From Mycobacterium sp. M26 (GTDB taxonomy: Bacteria > Actinomycetota > Actinomycetes > Mycobacteriales > Mycobacteriaceae): a DNA stretch of 64,000 nt. Position numbers and translations under genes: made by a program. Numbering within the stretch: position 1 is the stretch's first letter; each line of letters starts with the position of its first letter. The stretch covers positions 2,827,716 through 2,891,715 of the forward strand of contig NZ_LN929908.1 of assembly GCF_001494595.1 (NCBI RefSeq), in the 5' to 3' direction. The notes below the pieces were generated by a model. It ran no database searches. It was not told where the DNA came from and was given only the letters and a program-made list of their open reading frames with translations. Below, piece after piece: positions 48,181 to 56,941 of the stretch.

Positions 48181-50529
48181 TTAACCGAGGACACCCCTGC
48201 CGGTATGCGTCTCGCCGTACTCCGCGGAGCGCCGTGCCAGCAGAGACAGCAACTCCTGCGAAGTCAGCGGCGGGCTCAGGAAGTGGCCCTGGGCCAGCCG
48301 GCAGCCGTTCTGGCGAAGCCAGGATTCAGTCTCGGCGTCCTCTACCCCCTCGGCGACGGCCGCCATTCCCAGCCCATCGGCCAACCCCAGTAGCGCACAC
48401 ACCACGGTGGCCGCACGCGGGTCGGCGACGACGGGTGCAATGAAGTGCCGATTCAGCTTCACCTCGTCGATCGGTAACTCCCGCAACAGCGGCAGCGCCG
48501 AGTCGCCACTGGCGAAGTTGTCGATCGCGATGCGAATACCGTTGCGGCGCAGGTCGTCCAGCACCGCGCGGGTGCGCTCGACATTGTCGAGGAACACCTC
48601 TTCGGTGACCTCCACCGTCAACGCCTGCGGTGCCAGTCCGCGCTCGGTCAGTGCTGCCATGAGCTTGTCGGGGATTCCGCGGTTGGCCATGGACGCCGCG
48701 AACAGGTTCACCGCGACCGGGATGTCGAAGGACGCGGCATGCCAGGACACCATGTCGTCGAGGGCGCGGTTGAGGACGAACTCGGTGACGGGCCCGGTCA
48801 GGCCGTGCCGGTGCACCAACGGCAGGAAGTCCCGCGGCGTCACCACCCTGCCGTCGGGCCGGTGCCAACGCAACAAGGCTTCGACACCGACGATGCGCTC
48901 GGTGATCAGGTCGAACTTGGGCTGGTACACCAGGGCCAGCTCAGCGTTGGTGAGCGCGCCGCGGAAGTCACCGAGCAGGGCGATGGCCGCCACCCCACCG
49001 GTTTCCGACTCGGCGGGGACCTGGGCGAACATCTGCCCGCCGTCGGCGTCGGTGGCCAGGTGCATCTGCGGGTCATAGGTGACCACGCCGCGATTGCCCG
49101 ACCGCTTGGCGGCATACATCGCGGTGTCGGCGCGCTCCATCAGTGCATCGGCATTCAGCGCCGGCTCACCGGTATCGGCGATCGCCAAGCCGATGCTGGG
49201 CCGCATCGGCAGTTCGTGACCGGCGATCACGAACGGCTGATCGAAGGCCTGTGCCACCCGGTCGGCGACCAGGTGCGGGGCGTCGGCGCCGCCGGAGACC
49301 AACAGGCAGAACTCGTCACCGCCGGGCCGGGCCACGGTGTCCACCGACCGCACCGCGTGGCGCAGGCGCTCGGCGACACCGATGAGCAGCTCGTCACCGA
49401 CCGAGTGGCCGAGATTGTCGTTGACGAGCTTGAAGTCGTTGAGGTCCAAGGAGATCACGCCGACCGACGAGCCGTCGCGCTCGCGCAGTCGCATCGCGTG
49501 CTCGAGACGCTCATCGAACCGGGCCCGGTTGGCCAGACCGGTCAGCGGATCGCGCAGGGCCTGCTCGGCGACCGCCGTCACCAGCATCCGGTTCTCGCTC
49601 ACCGCGAGGAATTGGCGGATCAGGACCGCGACCACCAGCAGGCCGGCGACCATCAGGATGAGGTGATGCCGGAACAGGTCGGGCGGGTTGGCGGCTGCGA
49701 CGATGCCGGCCAGCAGCAACGGCACATAGGGCAACCAGATCGAGGCCCAGCTCGGAAGTTCCAGGACGGTCCTGTTCTCCCGGGTGGTCTGCATGCTGGT
49801 GACGGCGGCGATCGCGATGAACAGCAGGCCTGCCACCCAGCCGATGTCGACAGCCCGGCCACTGTTGTACTCGCCCTTGGCGGCCAGGTAGGCGAACGCA
49901 CTGTCCGACAATGCAATACAGGCCACACCCACCGTCGCCAGGGTCAGCGGAAGCCGGTCGCGGGCTCCGGAGCGGACCAGCACGACGGTGGCCATCGTCA
50001 GCACCACCACATCGGAGAGCGGGTAGGCCATCGCGACCACGAACGCCAGCCGGCTTGTTGCGCCGCCGGCGTAGAGCGGACCCAGCACTGTCACCCAGCC
50101 GACCAGGAACAGCGACGCCGCCACGATGAGCCCGTCCATCAGCACCCGGCCGCGGAACGGTCCGGTCTCCTCGCCGGGCAACACCAGCAGCGCGATACAG
50201 GCCGCGACCGGGAAGACCAGGTAGGCGGCATCCGCCAGGGACGGGAACGGGCTCGTCTTCGCGATCAGCTCGTAGTAGGTCCACAGCGCCTCGCCGATGG
50301 ACCAGCTGATCATGCCGACGGTCAGCGCCGCCCAGGCCAACCGCACCCGCCCGCGCGCGACGCGGGCGGCCAGCGCGCTGAAGATCACGGCGGGCACCGT
50401 GAAAACCAGCATCACGATGTCGGAGACGGCCGCCAGGGTGGTGCCGCGCGACACGCCGCCCACGATCCAGACGGTGAACGCGACGAAGAACGCCCCGGCG
50501 ACGACGGCCACGTGCGAAGCCTTGGGCAC
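48181..50529 (-). CDS. membrane GGDEF-EAL protein C, degenerate EAL
   Basis: 782 residues, GTG start with GGGAGG upstream. Ten membrane helices, GGDEF intact (403-407) with RSVD at the inhibitory site. In the EAL domain, EAL (550-552) and Asn608 remain, but the DDFGxG loop reads DNFASGD, so Asp671 is Asn, and KLD reads KLN with Asp693 replaced by Asn. These acidic residues hold the catalytic metals in characterised EAL enzymes. Phosphodiesterase activity is therefore doubtful, and the protein is probably a diguanylate cyclase with a c-di-GMP-binding or inert EAL domain. The last dozen residues form an extra tail not seen in A. Confidence 0.92.
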   Translation of the reverse strand: MPKASHVAVVAGAFFVAFTVWIVGGVSRGTTLAAVSDIVMLVFTVPAVIFSALAARVARGRVRLAWAALTVGMISWSIGEALWTYYELIAKTSPFPSLADAAYLVFPVAACIALLVLPGEETGPFRGRVLMDGLIVAASLFLVGWVTVLGPLYAGGATSRLAFVVAMAYPLSDVVVLTMATVVLVRSGARDRLPLTLATVGVACIALSDSAFAYLAAKGEYNSGRAVDIGWVAGLLFIAIAAVTSMQTTRENRTVLELPSWASIWLPYVPLLLAGIVAAANPPDLFRHHLILMVAGLLVVAVLIRQFLAVSENRMLVTAVAEQALRDPLTGLANRARFDERLEHAMRLRERDGSSVGVISLDLNDFKLVNDNLGHSVGDELLIGVAERLRHAVRSVDTVARPGGDEFCLLVSGGADAPHLVADRVAQAFDQPFVIAGHELPMRPSIGLAIADTGEPALNADALMERADTAMYAAKRSGNRGVVTYDPQMHLATDADGGQMFAQVPAESETGGVAAIALLGDFRGALTNAELALVYQPKFDLITERIVGVEALLRWHRPDGRVVTPRDFLPLVHRHGLTGPVTEFVLNRALDDMVSWHAASFDIPVAVNLFAASMANRGIPDKLMAALTERGLAPQALTVEVTEEVFLDNVERTRAVLDDLRRNGIRIAIDNFASGDSALPLLRELPIDEVKLNRHFIAPVVADPRAATVVCALLGLADGLGMAAVAEGVEDAETESWLRQNGCRLAQGHFLSPPLTSQELLSLLARRSAEYGETHTGRGVLG

Positions 50530-50628
50530 AGCACCTCCCGGCTCGGGCTCGACAGGGCGGACAGTAATTGACGCTGGTGGAACTTTAGCGGAGGCTTCCG
50601 GGCGGGACGGGTCCGTCGCCGACCCGAT

Positions 50629-53010
50629 CTACCAGGACGGCGTGGGTCCGAGCGCGGCGACGTGGTGCGGCCGGGCGCTGCTGGCGGCACACCGGCGGAA
50701 CAGATCGATCAGCTTGTCCGAGGACACCGGCGGGCTCAGGAAGAAGCCCTGCCCGATGGTGCAGCCGTGCTCACGCAGCCAGTTGGCCGTTTGCACGTTC
50801 TCAATCCCTTCGGCGACGGTGGACAGCCCCAACTCGGCGGCGAGGTCGATGACGGCCCGCACCACGGCGGCGGCACGCGGGTCGCCGAGCATCGGCGCGA
50901 TGAAGTGCCGGTCGAGTTTGACCTCGTCGACGGTGAGTTCACGCATGTAGGACAGCGCCGAGTAGCCGCTGCCGAAGTCGTCGATGGCGATCCGGACGCC
51001 GCGTTCGCGGAGCCGGGCCAGCACCAGCTTGGTGCGTTCCATGTTGTCCAGGAAGAGGTCCTCGGTGATCTCCACCGTCAGGATCGAGGGATCCAGTCCC
51101 CGGTTCCCCAGGGCGAGGCTGATGGTGTCGGGCAGACGCAGGTCGGCCATCGAGGGGGCGAACAGGTTGATGGCGATCGGAGCGGGGATGGCGGCAGCAC
51201 GCCACTCCAGGACGTCGTCGAGCGCCTTGTTGACCACGAAGTCGTTGACCCGGCCCATCAACCCGTAGCGGCGCACCAGCGGCAGGAACTGATCCGGTGC
51301 GAGCACACCCCGGTCGGGGTGCGGCCACCGGACCAGTGCCTCCACCCCGACGATCGCCCCGGTGCGCAGGTCGAACTTCGGCTGGTAGACCAGGGTCAGC
51401 TCGAAATGGTCGATGGCCTGGCGCAATTCGCCGAGCAGGCGGACTGCCTCGGCGCCGCGCCCGCGGGTGGCCGACACCTGCTTGTCGAACAGGTTGCTGT
51501 CGGGTGATTCGGCCAGCAGCATCTCGGCGTTGAAGGTGTGGACACCGCCGGTGCGGGACCGCTTTGCCCGGTACATGGCGATGTCGGCGCGCTTGAGCAG
51601 TTCCACCGCGGTGACGTCGGGGTCGTCGGCGTCGGCGACAGCCAGCCCGACACTAGGCCGCACCAACAGCTCCTGCCCGTCGACCAGGAACGGCCGGTCG
51701 AACGCCTCGACGACGCGATGCGCGATCAGCTGGGTCCGGTCGTCGCGGCCCTCCAGCAGCACCGCGAATTCGTCGCCGCCCAGGCGCGCCACGGTGTCGC
51801 CGTCCCGGACGCATCCCGAGATCCGCTCGGCGACCAGGTTGAGCAGTTCATCGCCGACCGGGTGCCCCAGGGTGTCGTTGACGACCTTGAAATCGTCGAG
51901 GTCCATGGCCAGCACGCCGACGGTCAATCCATCACGCTGGCGCATCTGCATCGCGTGGTTGAGATGATCGCGGAACACGATGCGGTTGCCGACCCCGGTC
52001 AGGGGGTCGCGCAGGGCTTGTTCGGCGACCGCGCCGAGGAGCCTGCGGTTCTCGCTCATGGTCAGCAACTGGCGGCCCAGGAACGCCACGACGAGCACGA
52101 TGCTGGGGATCAGGATCTGCGGCTGGCGCACCTCCTCCGGTGGCTCGAGCAGCGCGACCACACTGGCCGCCACCACCGGGATGAATGGCAGCCACACCGA
52201 TGCCGACGAAGGTGGTTGCGCCACAATGGTTTCCCGAAGCGTGAACGTGCGCCCGGCGACGGCCGCGGCGGCCATCAACACCAGCCCGGCCAGCCAGCCC
52301 AGATCGAGAAGTTCGTTGGTGTCATGGCGTTGGGTGGCCGCCAGATACACGAACATCGAGTCCGAAACCGTGATGCACGCCATCGCCGCCGTCAGCAGCA
52401 CCAAGGTTCGGCGCTGGCCGGGTAACGCGCGAGCGAGCACCAGGATGGCGATGGCCATGACGGCGGCATCGAGCACCGGATACGTCAGCGACACCGCAAT
52501 CTTGAACTGGCTGGGGCTGTCCGCGCGCAGCACCTCGTCAAGCACGACGACCCAGACCACGATGGTGAACGACGCCGCGACGATGAGCCCGTCGAGTAAC
52601 AGCCGCGTCCGCGACGTACGGGTCAGACCGGTGGCCAGCAGCACCAGTGCCAGGCCCGCCGCCACCGGCAGGATGAGGTAGGCGATGTCGGCGACCGAGG
52701 GGAACGGCGGCCTGAGGCCCTGCACTTCGTAGTAGCGCCAGATCGCGGCCCCGACGGTGAACCCGGTCAGCCCGACGGTCATCGATAACCACGCGGCCCG
52801 GACCCTGCCCCGGGTGACCCGGGCACTGACCGCACAGACGAACGCCGCTCCGGCAGCCAGCACCACCAACAGAGTGTCGGAGTCGAAGATCAGGGACAGC
52901 GTCTCGGTGGTCGGGCGTCCTGACAGCAACCAGCCGAAGTAGCCGACCAGAACGAGGCCGACTGCGGCAGCACTCAATCCCACCTTCGGTGTCGCCTGAG
53001 GTTGACCCAC
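50629..53010 (-). CDS. membrane GGDEF-EAL protein D (promoter-proximal, most diverged)
   Basis: 793 residues, GTG start. Same architecture: membrane sensor (1-315), GGDEF at 411-415 with RDGD inhibitory motif at 402-405, then EAL (VGVEALVRW), INLFAPS, VEITED, IDDFGSG, VKLDRHF and AEGIEN, so both activities look possible. It differs most from the others in the membrane domain (extra residues at the start, TRTSRTRLLLDGLIVAASF in place of GPFRGRVFLDGL). It begins 83 bases after hemQ on the same strand and may be read from the heme operon or its own promoter in that gap. Confidence 0.93.
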   Translation of the reverse strand: MGQPQATPKVGLSAAAVGLVLVGYFGWLLSGRPTTETLSLIFDSDTLLVVLAAGAAFVCAVSARVTRGRVRAAWLSMTVGLTGFTVGAAIWRYYEVQGLRPPFPSVADIAYLILPVAAGLALVLLATGLTRTSRTRLLLDGLIVAASFTIVVWVVVLDEVLRADSPSQFKIAVSLTYPVLDAAVMAIAILVLARALPGQRRTLVLLTAAMACITVSDSMFVYLAATQRHDTNELLDLGWLAGLVLMAAAAVAGRTFTLRETIVAQPPSSASVWLPFIPVVAASVVALLEPPEEVRQPQILIPSIVLVVAFLGRQLLTMSENRRLLGAVAEQALRDPLTGVGNRIVFRDHLNHAMQMRQRDGLTVGVLAMDLDDFKVVNDTLGHPVGDELLNLVAERISGCVRDGDTVARLGGDEFAVLLEGRDDRTQLIAHRVVEAFDRPFLVDGQELLVRPSVGLAVADADDPDVTAVELLKRADIAMYRAKRSRTGGVHTFNAEMLLAESPDSNLFDKQVSATRGRGAEAVRLLGELRQAIDHFELTLVYQPKFDLRTGAIVGVEALVRWPHPDRGVLAPDQFLPLVRRYGLMGRVNDFVVNKALDDVLEWRAAAIPAPIAINLFAPSMADLRLPDTISLALGNRGLDPSILTVEITEDLFLDNMERTKLVLARLRERGVRIAIDDFGSGYSALSYMRELTVDEVKLDRHFIAPMLGDPRAAAVVRAVIDLAAELGLSTVAEGIENVQTANWLREHGCTIGQGFFLSPPVSSDKLIDLFRRCAASSARPHHVAALGPTPSW

Positions 53011-53093
53011 CCGGCCCCCGATCGTCGTGGCATTACTCGCCCAAAATTGACCGCAGCAAAAATCGTAACGACATCGGGCGCTCCACGAGCGAT

Positions 53094-53798
53094 TTAGGGC
53101 AGCTTGGCGACGAGTTCCTCTACGCCGACGCGCGGCCCGGTGAAGAAGGGAATCTCCTCGCGCACGTGCCTGCGCGCTTCGGTGGCCCGCAGATCACGCA
53201 TCAGATCGACGATGCGGTGCAGCTCAGGGGCTTCGAAGGCCAGGATCCACTCGTAGTCGCCGAGTGCGAAAGCCGGCACGGTGTTGGCGCGGACGTCCTT
53301 GTAACCGCGTGCGGCCATCCCGTGATCGGCGAGCATCTTGCGCCGCTCTTCGTCAGGCAGCAGGTACCAGTCCAGCGAACGGACGAACGGGTAGACGCAG
53401 ACGTAGTTGCCCGGCTCCTCACCGGCCAGGAACGCCGGCACATGGCTCTTGTTGAACTCCGCGGGGCGGTGCAGCGCCACACTGCTCCAGACCGGCTTGC
53501 TGGCCCGGCCCAGGGTGGTGGTGCGGCGGAAATCGCTGTAGGTGGCCTGCAGCGACTCGATGCGCTCGGCGTGGGTCCAGAACATGTAGTCGGCGTCGGC
53601 GCGCAGCCCGGCCACGTCGTAGATGCCGCGGAAGACGACCCCGCTCTCCTCCTGCTGCTTGAGGAAGGTGGCGGTCTCGTCGACGACGGCGGCGCGGGCG
53701 TCCTCGTCGTAGCCCAGCGCCCCCTGTTCCACGGCGAATGCCGAGAACATGACGTATCGGATGGTGGCGTTGAGCTCGTCGTAGTCCAGTCGTGCCAT
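53094..53798 (-). CDS. hemQ: coproheme decarboxylase HemQ/ChdC
   Basis: A 234-residue chlorite-dismutase-fold enzyme converting coproheme III to heme b with peroxide, the last step of the coproporphyrin-dependent pathway of Actinobacteria. Features: YVMFSAFAV start, MFWTHAERIESLQ, the catalytic Tyr region VCVYPFVRSLDWYLLPDEER, and the proximal His in LADHGMAARGYKDV. Full length. Downstream of hemY by 28 bases and corresponding to Rv2676c. Confidence 0.95.
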   Translation of the reverse strand: MARLDYDELNATIRYVMFSAFAVEQGALGYDEDARAAVVDETATFLKQQEESGVVFRGIYDVAGLRADADYMFWTHAERIESLQATYSDFRRTTTLGRASKPVWSSVALHRPAEFNKSHVPAFLAGEEPGNYVCVYPFVRSLDWYLLPDEERRKMLADHGMAARGYKDVRANTVPAFALGDYEWILAFEAPELHRIVDLMRDLRATEARRHVREEIPFFTGPRVGVEELVAKLP

Positions 53799-53826
53799 GG
53801 CACCATCGTGCCACGCGGACCGGGGC

Positions 53827-55194
53827 TTATCGGCGCGTGGTGGCGTCCACCACAGCGGCGGCCGCAGCGCCGGCGACCGCCAGGCAGGCGGGCACGCCGA
53901 TGCCGTCGAGATAGTTGCCCGCCAGGGCCAGTGTCGGCGGCAGATCGGCCCGCAGCCGGGCGGCCAGCCCGGCGTGGCCCGGGCCGTACTGCGGCATCGC
54001 GTCGAGCCAGCGGTGCACCAGGATCTCGACCGGATCGACGTCGATACCGAACACCGTCTTGAGGTCGGCCTCGGCCCACGCCTGCAGCTCGGTGTCGGAG
54101 GTCACCCGCGCCGGGTTCTTCTCGCCATCACCGAAGCGGCCGAACGACATCCGCAGCAGCTCGCAGTTGCCGCGCGCGCCCCACTTGCGGCTCGACAGCG
54201 TAATGGCCTTGGTGTGCAAGCGTTCTCCGGTCGCCACCAGCACACCGGACTGCGGCGGGAACGGAGTGCCGCCGGGTGCGGCCATCGCTAGCACCGCAGC
54301 CGAGGCGACCGGGATGCCGGCCGCGACCGCGGCCGCACCCGGTGCGATATCACCGATCAGGGCGGCCAACCGCGACACCGGGACAGCGACGATCACGGCG
54401 TCGGCGTACCACTCGGTACCCTCGTCGTCGCGCAGCGACCAGCCCGCGCCGTCGGCCGCGATGTGATTGACCGTGGTCTGGACCCACTGCAGCCCGCTGC
54501 GCTGGATCAGCGCGTCGAGCAGGACCTGATAGCCGCCCTCGATGGCTCCGAACACCGGGCCCCGGCTTCCGCCGGGCAGAGCCCGCCGGGCCGCTTCGGT
54601 GAGGCTGGTCGCCCCGGCATCCAGCGCCGCGGCGACGGTCGGGGCCGCCGCGCGGATGCCGATGGTCGCCGCCGACCCGGAGTACACCCCGGTCAGCATC
54701 GGGTCGACCGAGCGGGCCACCACCTGCTCGCCGAACCGGTCGGCCACCAGCGCGCCGACGGACGGGTCGGCACCGGCCTGCCACTGGATCCGGCGATGCG
54801 GTTCGGCGGCCATCTGGGCGATCGTCGCGTCATCGACCAGACCGGTCACCGAGGCCGCCGAGGTCGGGATGCCGTTGACGGTGTCGGGCGGCAGCGGATG
54901 AATCCGGCCCTGGCTGTAGATCGTCGGGCGCACCCCGGTGGTGGTGATCTGGCGGCCGGCCAGGCCGAGTTCGGCCAGCAGCGCGGGCACCTCGGGGCGA
55001 CGGGCCACAAAGGCCTCGGCGCCGATGTCGACGGGTTGGCCGCCGAGCCGTTCGGTGCGCAGGATGCCGCCGAGCCGGTCGGCCGGGTCGAACAGGGTGA
55101 TGGTGGCTTCCGGACCGACCGCGGCGCGGATGCGATAGGCGGCGACGAGTCCCGAAATACCGCCGCCCACAACGCAATAGGAGCGAGCTGTCAC
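53827..55194 (-). CDS. hemY: coproporphyrinogen III oxidase (HemY/CgoX type)
   Basis: A 455-residue FAD-dependent oxidase of the HemG/HemY family; in Actinobacteria it oxidises coproporphyrinogen III to coproporphyrin III. The N-terminal FAD loop is CVVGGGISGLVAAYRIR, followed by DRLGGILRTERLGG and DIGAEAF. The C-terminal FAD-binding segment is LALAGNYLDGIGVPACLAVAGAAAA. The GTG start overlaps the hemE stop by 4 bases. Corresponds to Rv2677c. Confidence 0.94.
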   Translation of the reverse strand: MTARSYCVVGGGISGLVAAYRIRAAVGPEATITLFDPADRLGGILRTERLGGQPVDIGAEAFVARRPEVPALLAELGLAGRQITTTGVRPTIYSQGRIHPLPPDTVNGIPTSAASVTGLVDDATIAQMAAEPHRRIQWQAGADPSVGALVADRFGEQVVARSVDPMLTGVYSGSAATIGIRAAAPTVAAALDAGATSLTEAARRALPGGSRGPVFGAIEGGYQVLLDALIQRSGLQWVQTTVNHIAADGAGWSLRDDEGTEWYADAVIVAVPVSRLAALIGDIAPGAAAVAAGIPVASAAVLAMAAPGGTPFPPQSGVLVATGERLHTKAITLSSRKWGARGNCELLRMSFGRFGDGEKNPARVTSDTELQAWAEADLKTVFGIDVDPVEILVHRWLDAMPQYGPGHAGLAARLRADLPPTLALAGNYLDGIGVPACLAVAGAAAAAVVDATTRR

Positions 55195-56255
55195 AGCGAG
55201 TGCACCAGGGCCACCAGATCGGTCAGCAGCTGGGGGTCGGTCGCGGGCAGCACCCCGTGACCGAGGTTGAAGATGTGCCCGGCCGCACCGACGTCGATCG
55301 CCAGGCGGCCGTCGTCGACCACGTTGCGGGCGGCCTTCTCGACCACCGGCCACCCGGCCAGCAGGGTCACCGGATCGAGGTTGCCCTGCAAGGCGATCCC
55401 GGGGCCGACCCGGGTCGCGGCATCGGCCAGCGAGGTGCGCCAGTCGACCCCGACCACGGCGGGTGCCCCGTGTCCGGACACCGCTTCGGCCATCGCGCCC
55501 AGCAGTTCGGCGGTCCCGACCCCGAAGTGGGTCATCGGCACGCCGTAACCGGCCAGCGCGGTGAACACCCGGGTGCTGTGCGGCAGCACATGGGTGCGGT
55601 AATCGGCCAGCGACAACGTTCCGGCCCAGGAGTCGAACACCTGGATGGCGTCCACCCCGGCGTCGAGTTGCACCGTGAGGAAGGCGATCGTCAGATCGGT
55701 CAGCACACCCATCAGCGCGTGCCAGGTATCCGGCTCGCCCAGCATCATCGCCTTGGTGCGCTCGTGCAGCTTGCTGGGCCCGCCTTCGACCAGGTAGGAG
55801 GCCAGGGTGAACGGGGCTCCGGCGAACCCGATCAGCGGCACCTCGCCCAACGCGCCGACCAGCATGCCGACCGCGTCGGACACCGCACTGACCCGCTGCA
55901 GCTCAAGGCCTTTCAGTGCGTCGACGTCGGCTGCGGTGCGCACCGGGTTGGCGATCACGGGACCGACGTCGGGCACGATGTCCAGGTCGATGCCCGCCCC
56001 GCGCATCGGGACGACGATGTCGGAGAACAGAATCGCCGCATCGACATCGTGCCTGCGCACCGGCTGCAGGGTGATCTCGCAGATCAGCTCGGGGTCGAAG
56101 CAGGCCTGCATCATCGTGTTCTTGGCCCGCAGCGCCCGGTACTCGGGCAGCGAACGGCCGGCTTGGCGCATGAACCACACCGGGACACGGCTGGGTTTAC
56201 GGCCCGTGGCGGCGGCCAGAAAGGGGGCCTCGGGCAGTGCGCGACGCGTACTCAT
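55191..56255 (-). CDS. hemE: uroporphyrinogen decarboxylase
   Basis: A 354-residue enzyme making coproporphyrinogen III from uroporphyrinogen III. Signature sequences: PVWFMRQAGRSLPEYR (substrate-binding arginines), AAILFSDIVVP (catalytic Asp region), GFAGAPFTLASYLVEGG, and HIFNLGHGVLP. The ATG at MSTRRALP is chosen over one three codons earlier by comparison with family N-termini. First gene of hemE-hemY-hemQ, divergent from the DUF3000 gene. Corresponds to Rv2678c. Confidence 0.96.
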   Translation of the reverse strand: MSTRRALPEAPFLAAATGRKPSRVPVWFMRQAGRSLPEYRALRAKNTMMQACFDPELICEITLQPVRRHDVDAAILFSDIVVPMRGAGIDLDIVPDVGPVIANPVRTAADVDALKGLELQRVSAVSDAVGMLVGALGEVPLIGFAGAPFTLASYLVEGGPSKLHERTKAMMLGEPDTWHALMGVLTDLTIAFLTVQLDAGVDAIQVFDSWAGTLSLADYRTHVLPHSTRVFTALAGYGVPMTHFGVGTAELLGAMAEAVSGHGAPAVVGVDWRTSLADAATRVGPGIALQGNLDPVTLLAGWPVVEKAARNVVDDGRLAIDVGAAGHIFNLGHGVLPATDPQLLTDLVALVHSL

Positions 56256-56358
56256 CGCGTCCATGCTGCCACGCTGGGCGGAGCCCGGAACCAGCCGCTG
56301 GTACGAATTCGGCGCGCCTGCCTCCCCGACCTCGCCGATGGGGCTAGCGTCAATCGAC

Positions 56359-56940
56359 GTGACCACTGCGGAACCGGCGCAATTCCGCGAGGCGGTGGCG
56401 GCGATGAACGCCGCAGAGGTGCGGTCCGAGATCGAACTGGGGCCGATCCGTCCACCTCAGCGTCTCGCGCCATACAGCTATGCGATCGGCGCCGAGGTCA
56501 AGCACCCGGAGACCGACATCATCCCCGAGCGTTCCGAGGGCGACGCCTTCGGACGGCTCATCCTGCTGCACGATCCGGACGGCTCGGAGGCCTGGGACGG
56601 CACCATGCGGCTGGTCGCCTACATCCAGGCCGATCTGGACTCCAGCGAGGCCGTCGACCCGCTATTGCCCGAGGTGGCGTGGAGCTGGCTGGTGGATGCC
56701 CTGGAGGCCCGCTCCGAGCACGTCACCGCGCTCGGCGGCACCGTCACCGCCACCACCTCGGTGCGCTACGGCGACATCTCCGGTCCGCCGCGTGCCCACC
56801 AGCTGGAGCTGCGGGCGTCCTGGACGGCCACCTCCCTGTCGCTGGAAACTCATGTGCAGGCCTTCTGCGAGGTCCTCGAGCATGCTGCCGGACTACCGCC
56901 GGTCGGGGTCACCGATCTGAATTCCCGCACCCGCGCCTGA
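56359..56940 (+). CDS. DUF3000 family protein (Rv2680-like)
   Basis: A 193-residue actinobacterial protein: FREAVAAMNAAEVRSEIELGPIRPPQRLAPYSYAIGAEV, then GRLILLHDPDGSEAWDGTMRLVAYIQADLD and a C-terminal ELRASWTATSLSLETHVQAFCEVLEHAAGLPP. The family is of unknown function but always sits next to the RNase D-like gene, as here (stop one base from the next ATG). GTG start. Divergent from hemE. Confidence 0.88.
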   Translation: MTTAEPAQFREAVAAMNAAEVRSEIELGPIRPPQRLAPYSYAIGAEVKHPETDIIPERSEGDAFGRLILLHDPDGSEAWDGTMRLVAYIQADLDSSEAVDPLLPEVAWSWLVDALEARSEHVTALGGTVTATTSVRYGDISGPPRAHQLELRASWTATSLSLETHVQAFCEVLEHAAGLPPVGVTDLNSRTRA

Positions 56941-56941
56941 G

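Noticed and set aside
46156..50571. Long plus-strand open frames opposite the GGDEF-EAL genes
   Set aside because: Their translations are repetitive Arg/Gln/Gly shadows of the conserved minus-strand proteins; the same shadows recur because the genes are paralogues.
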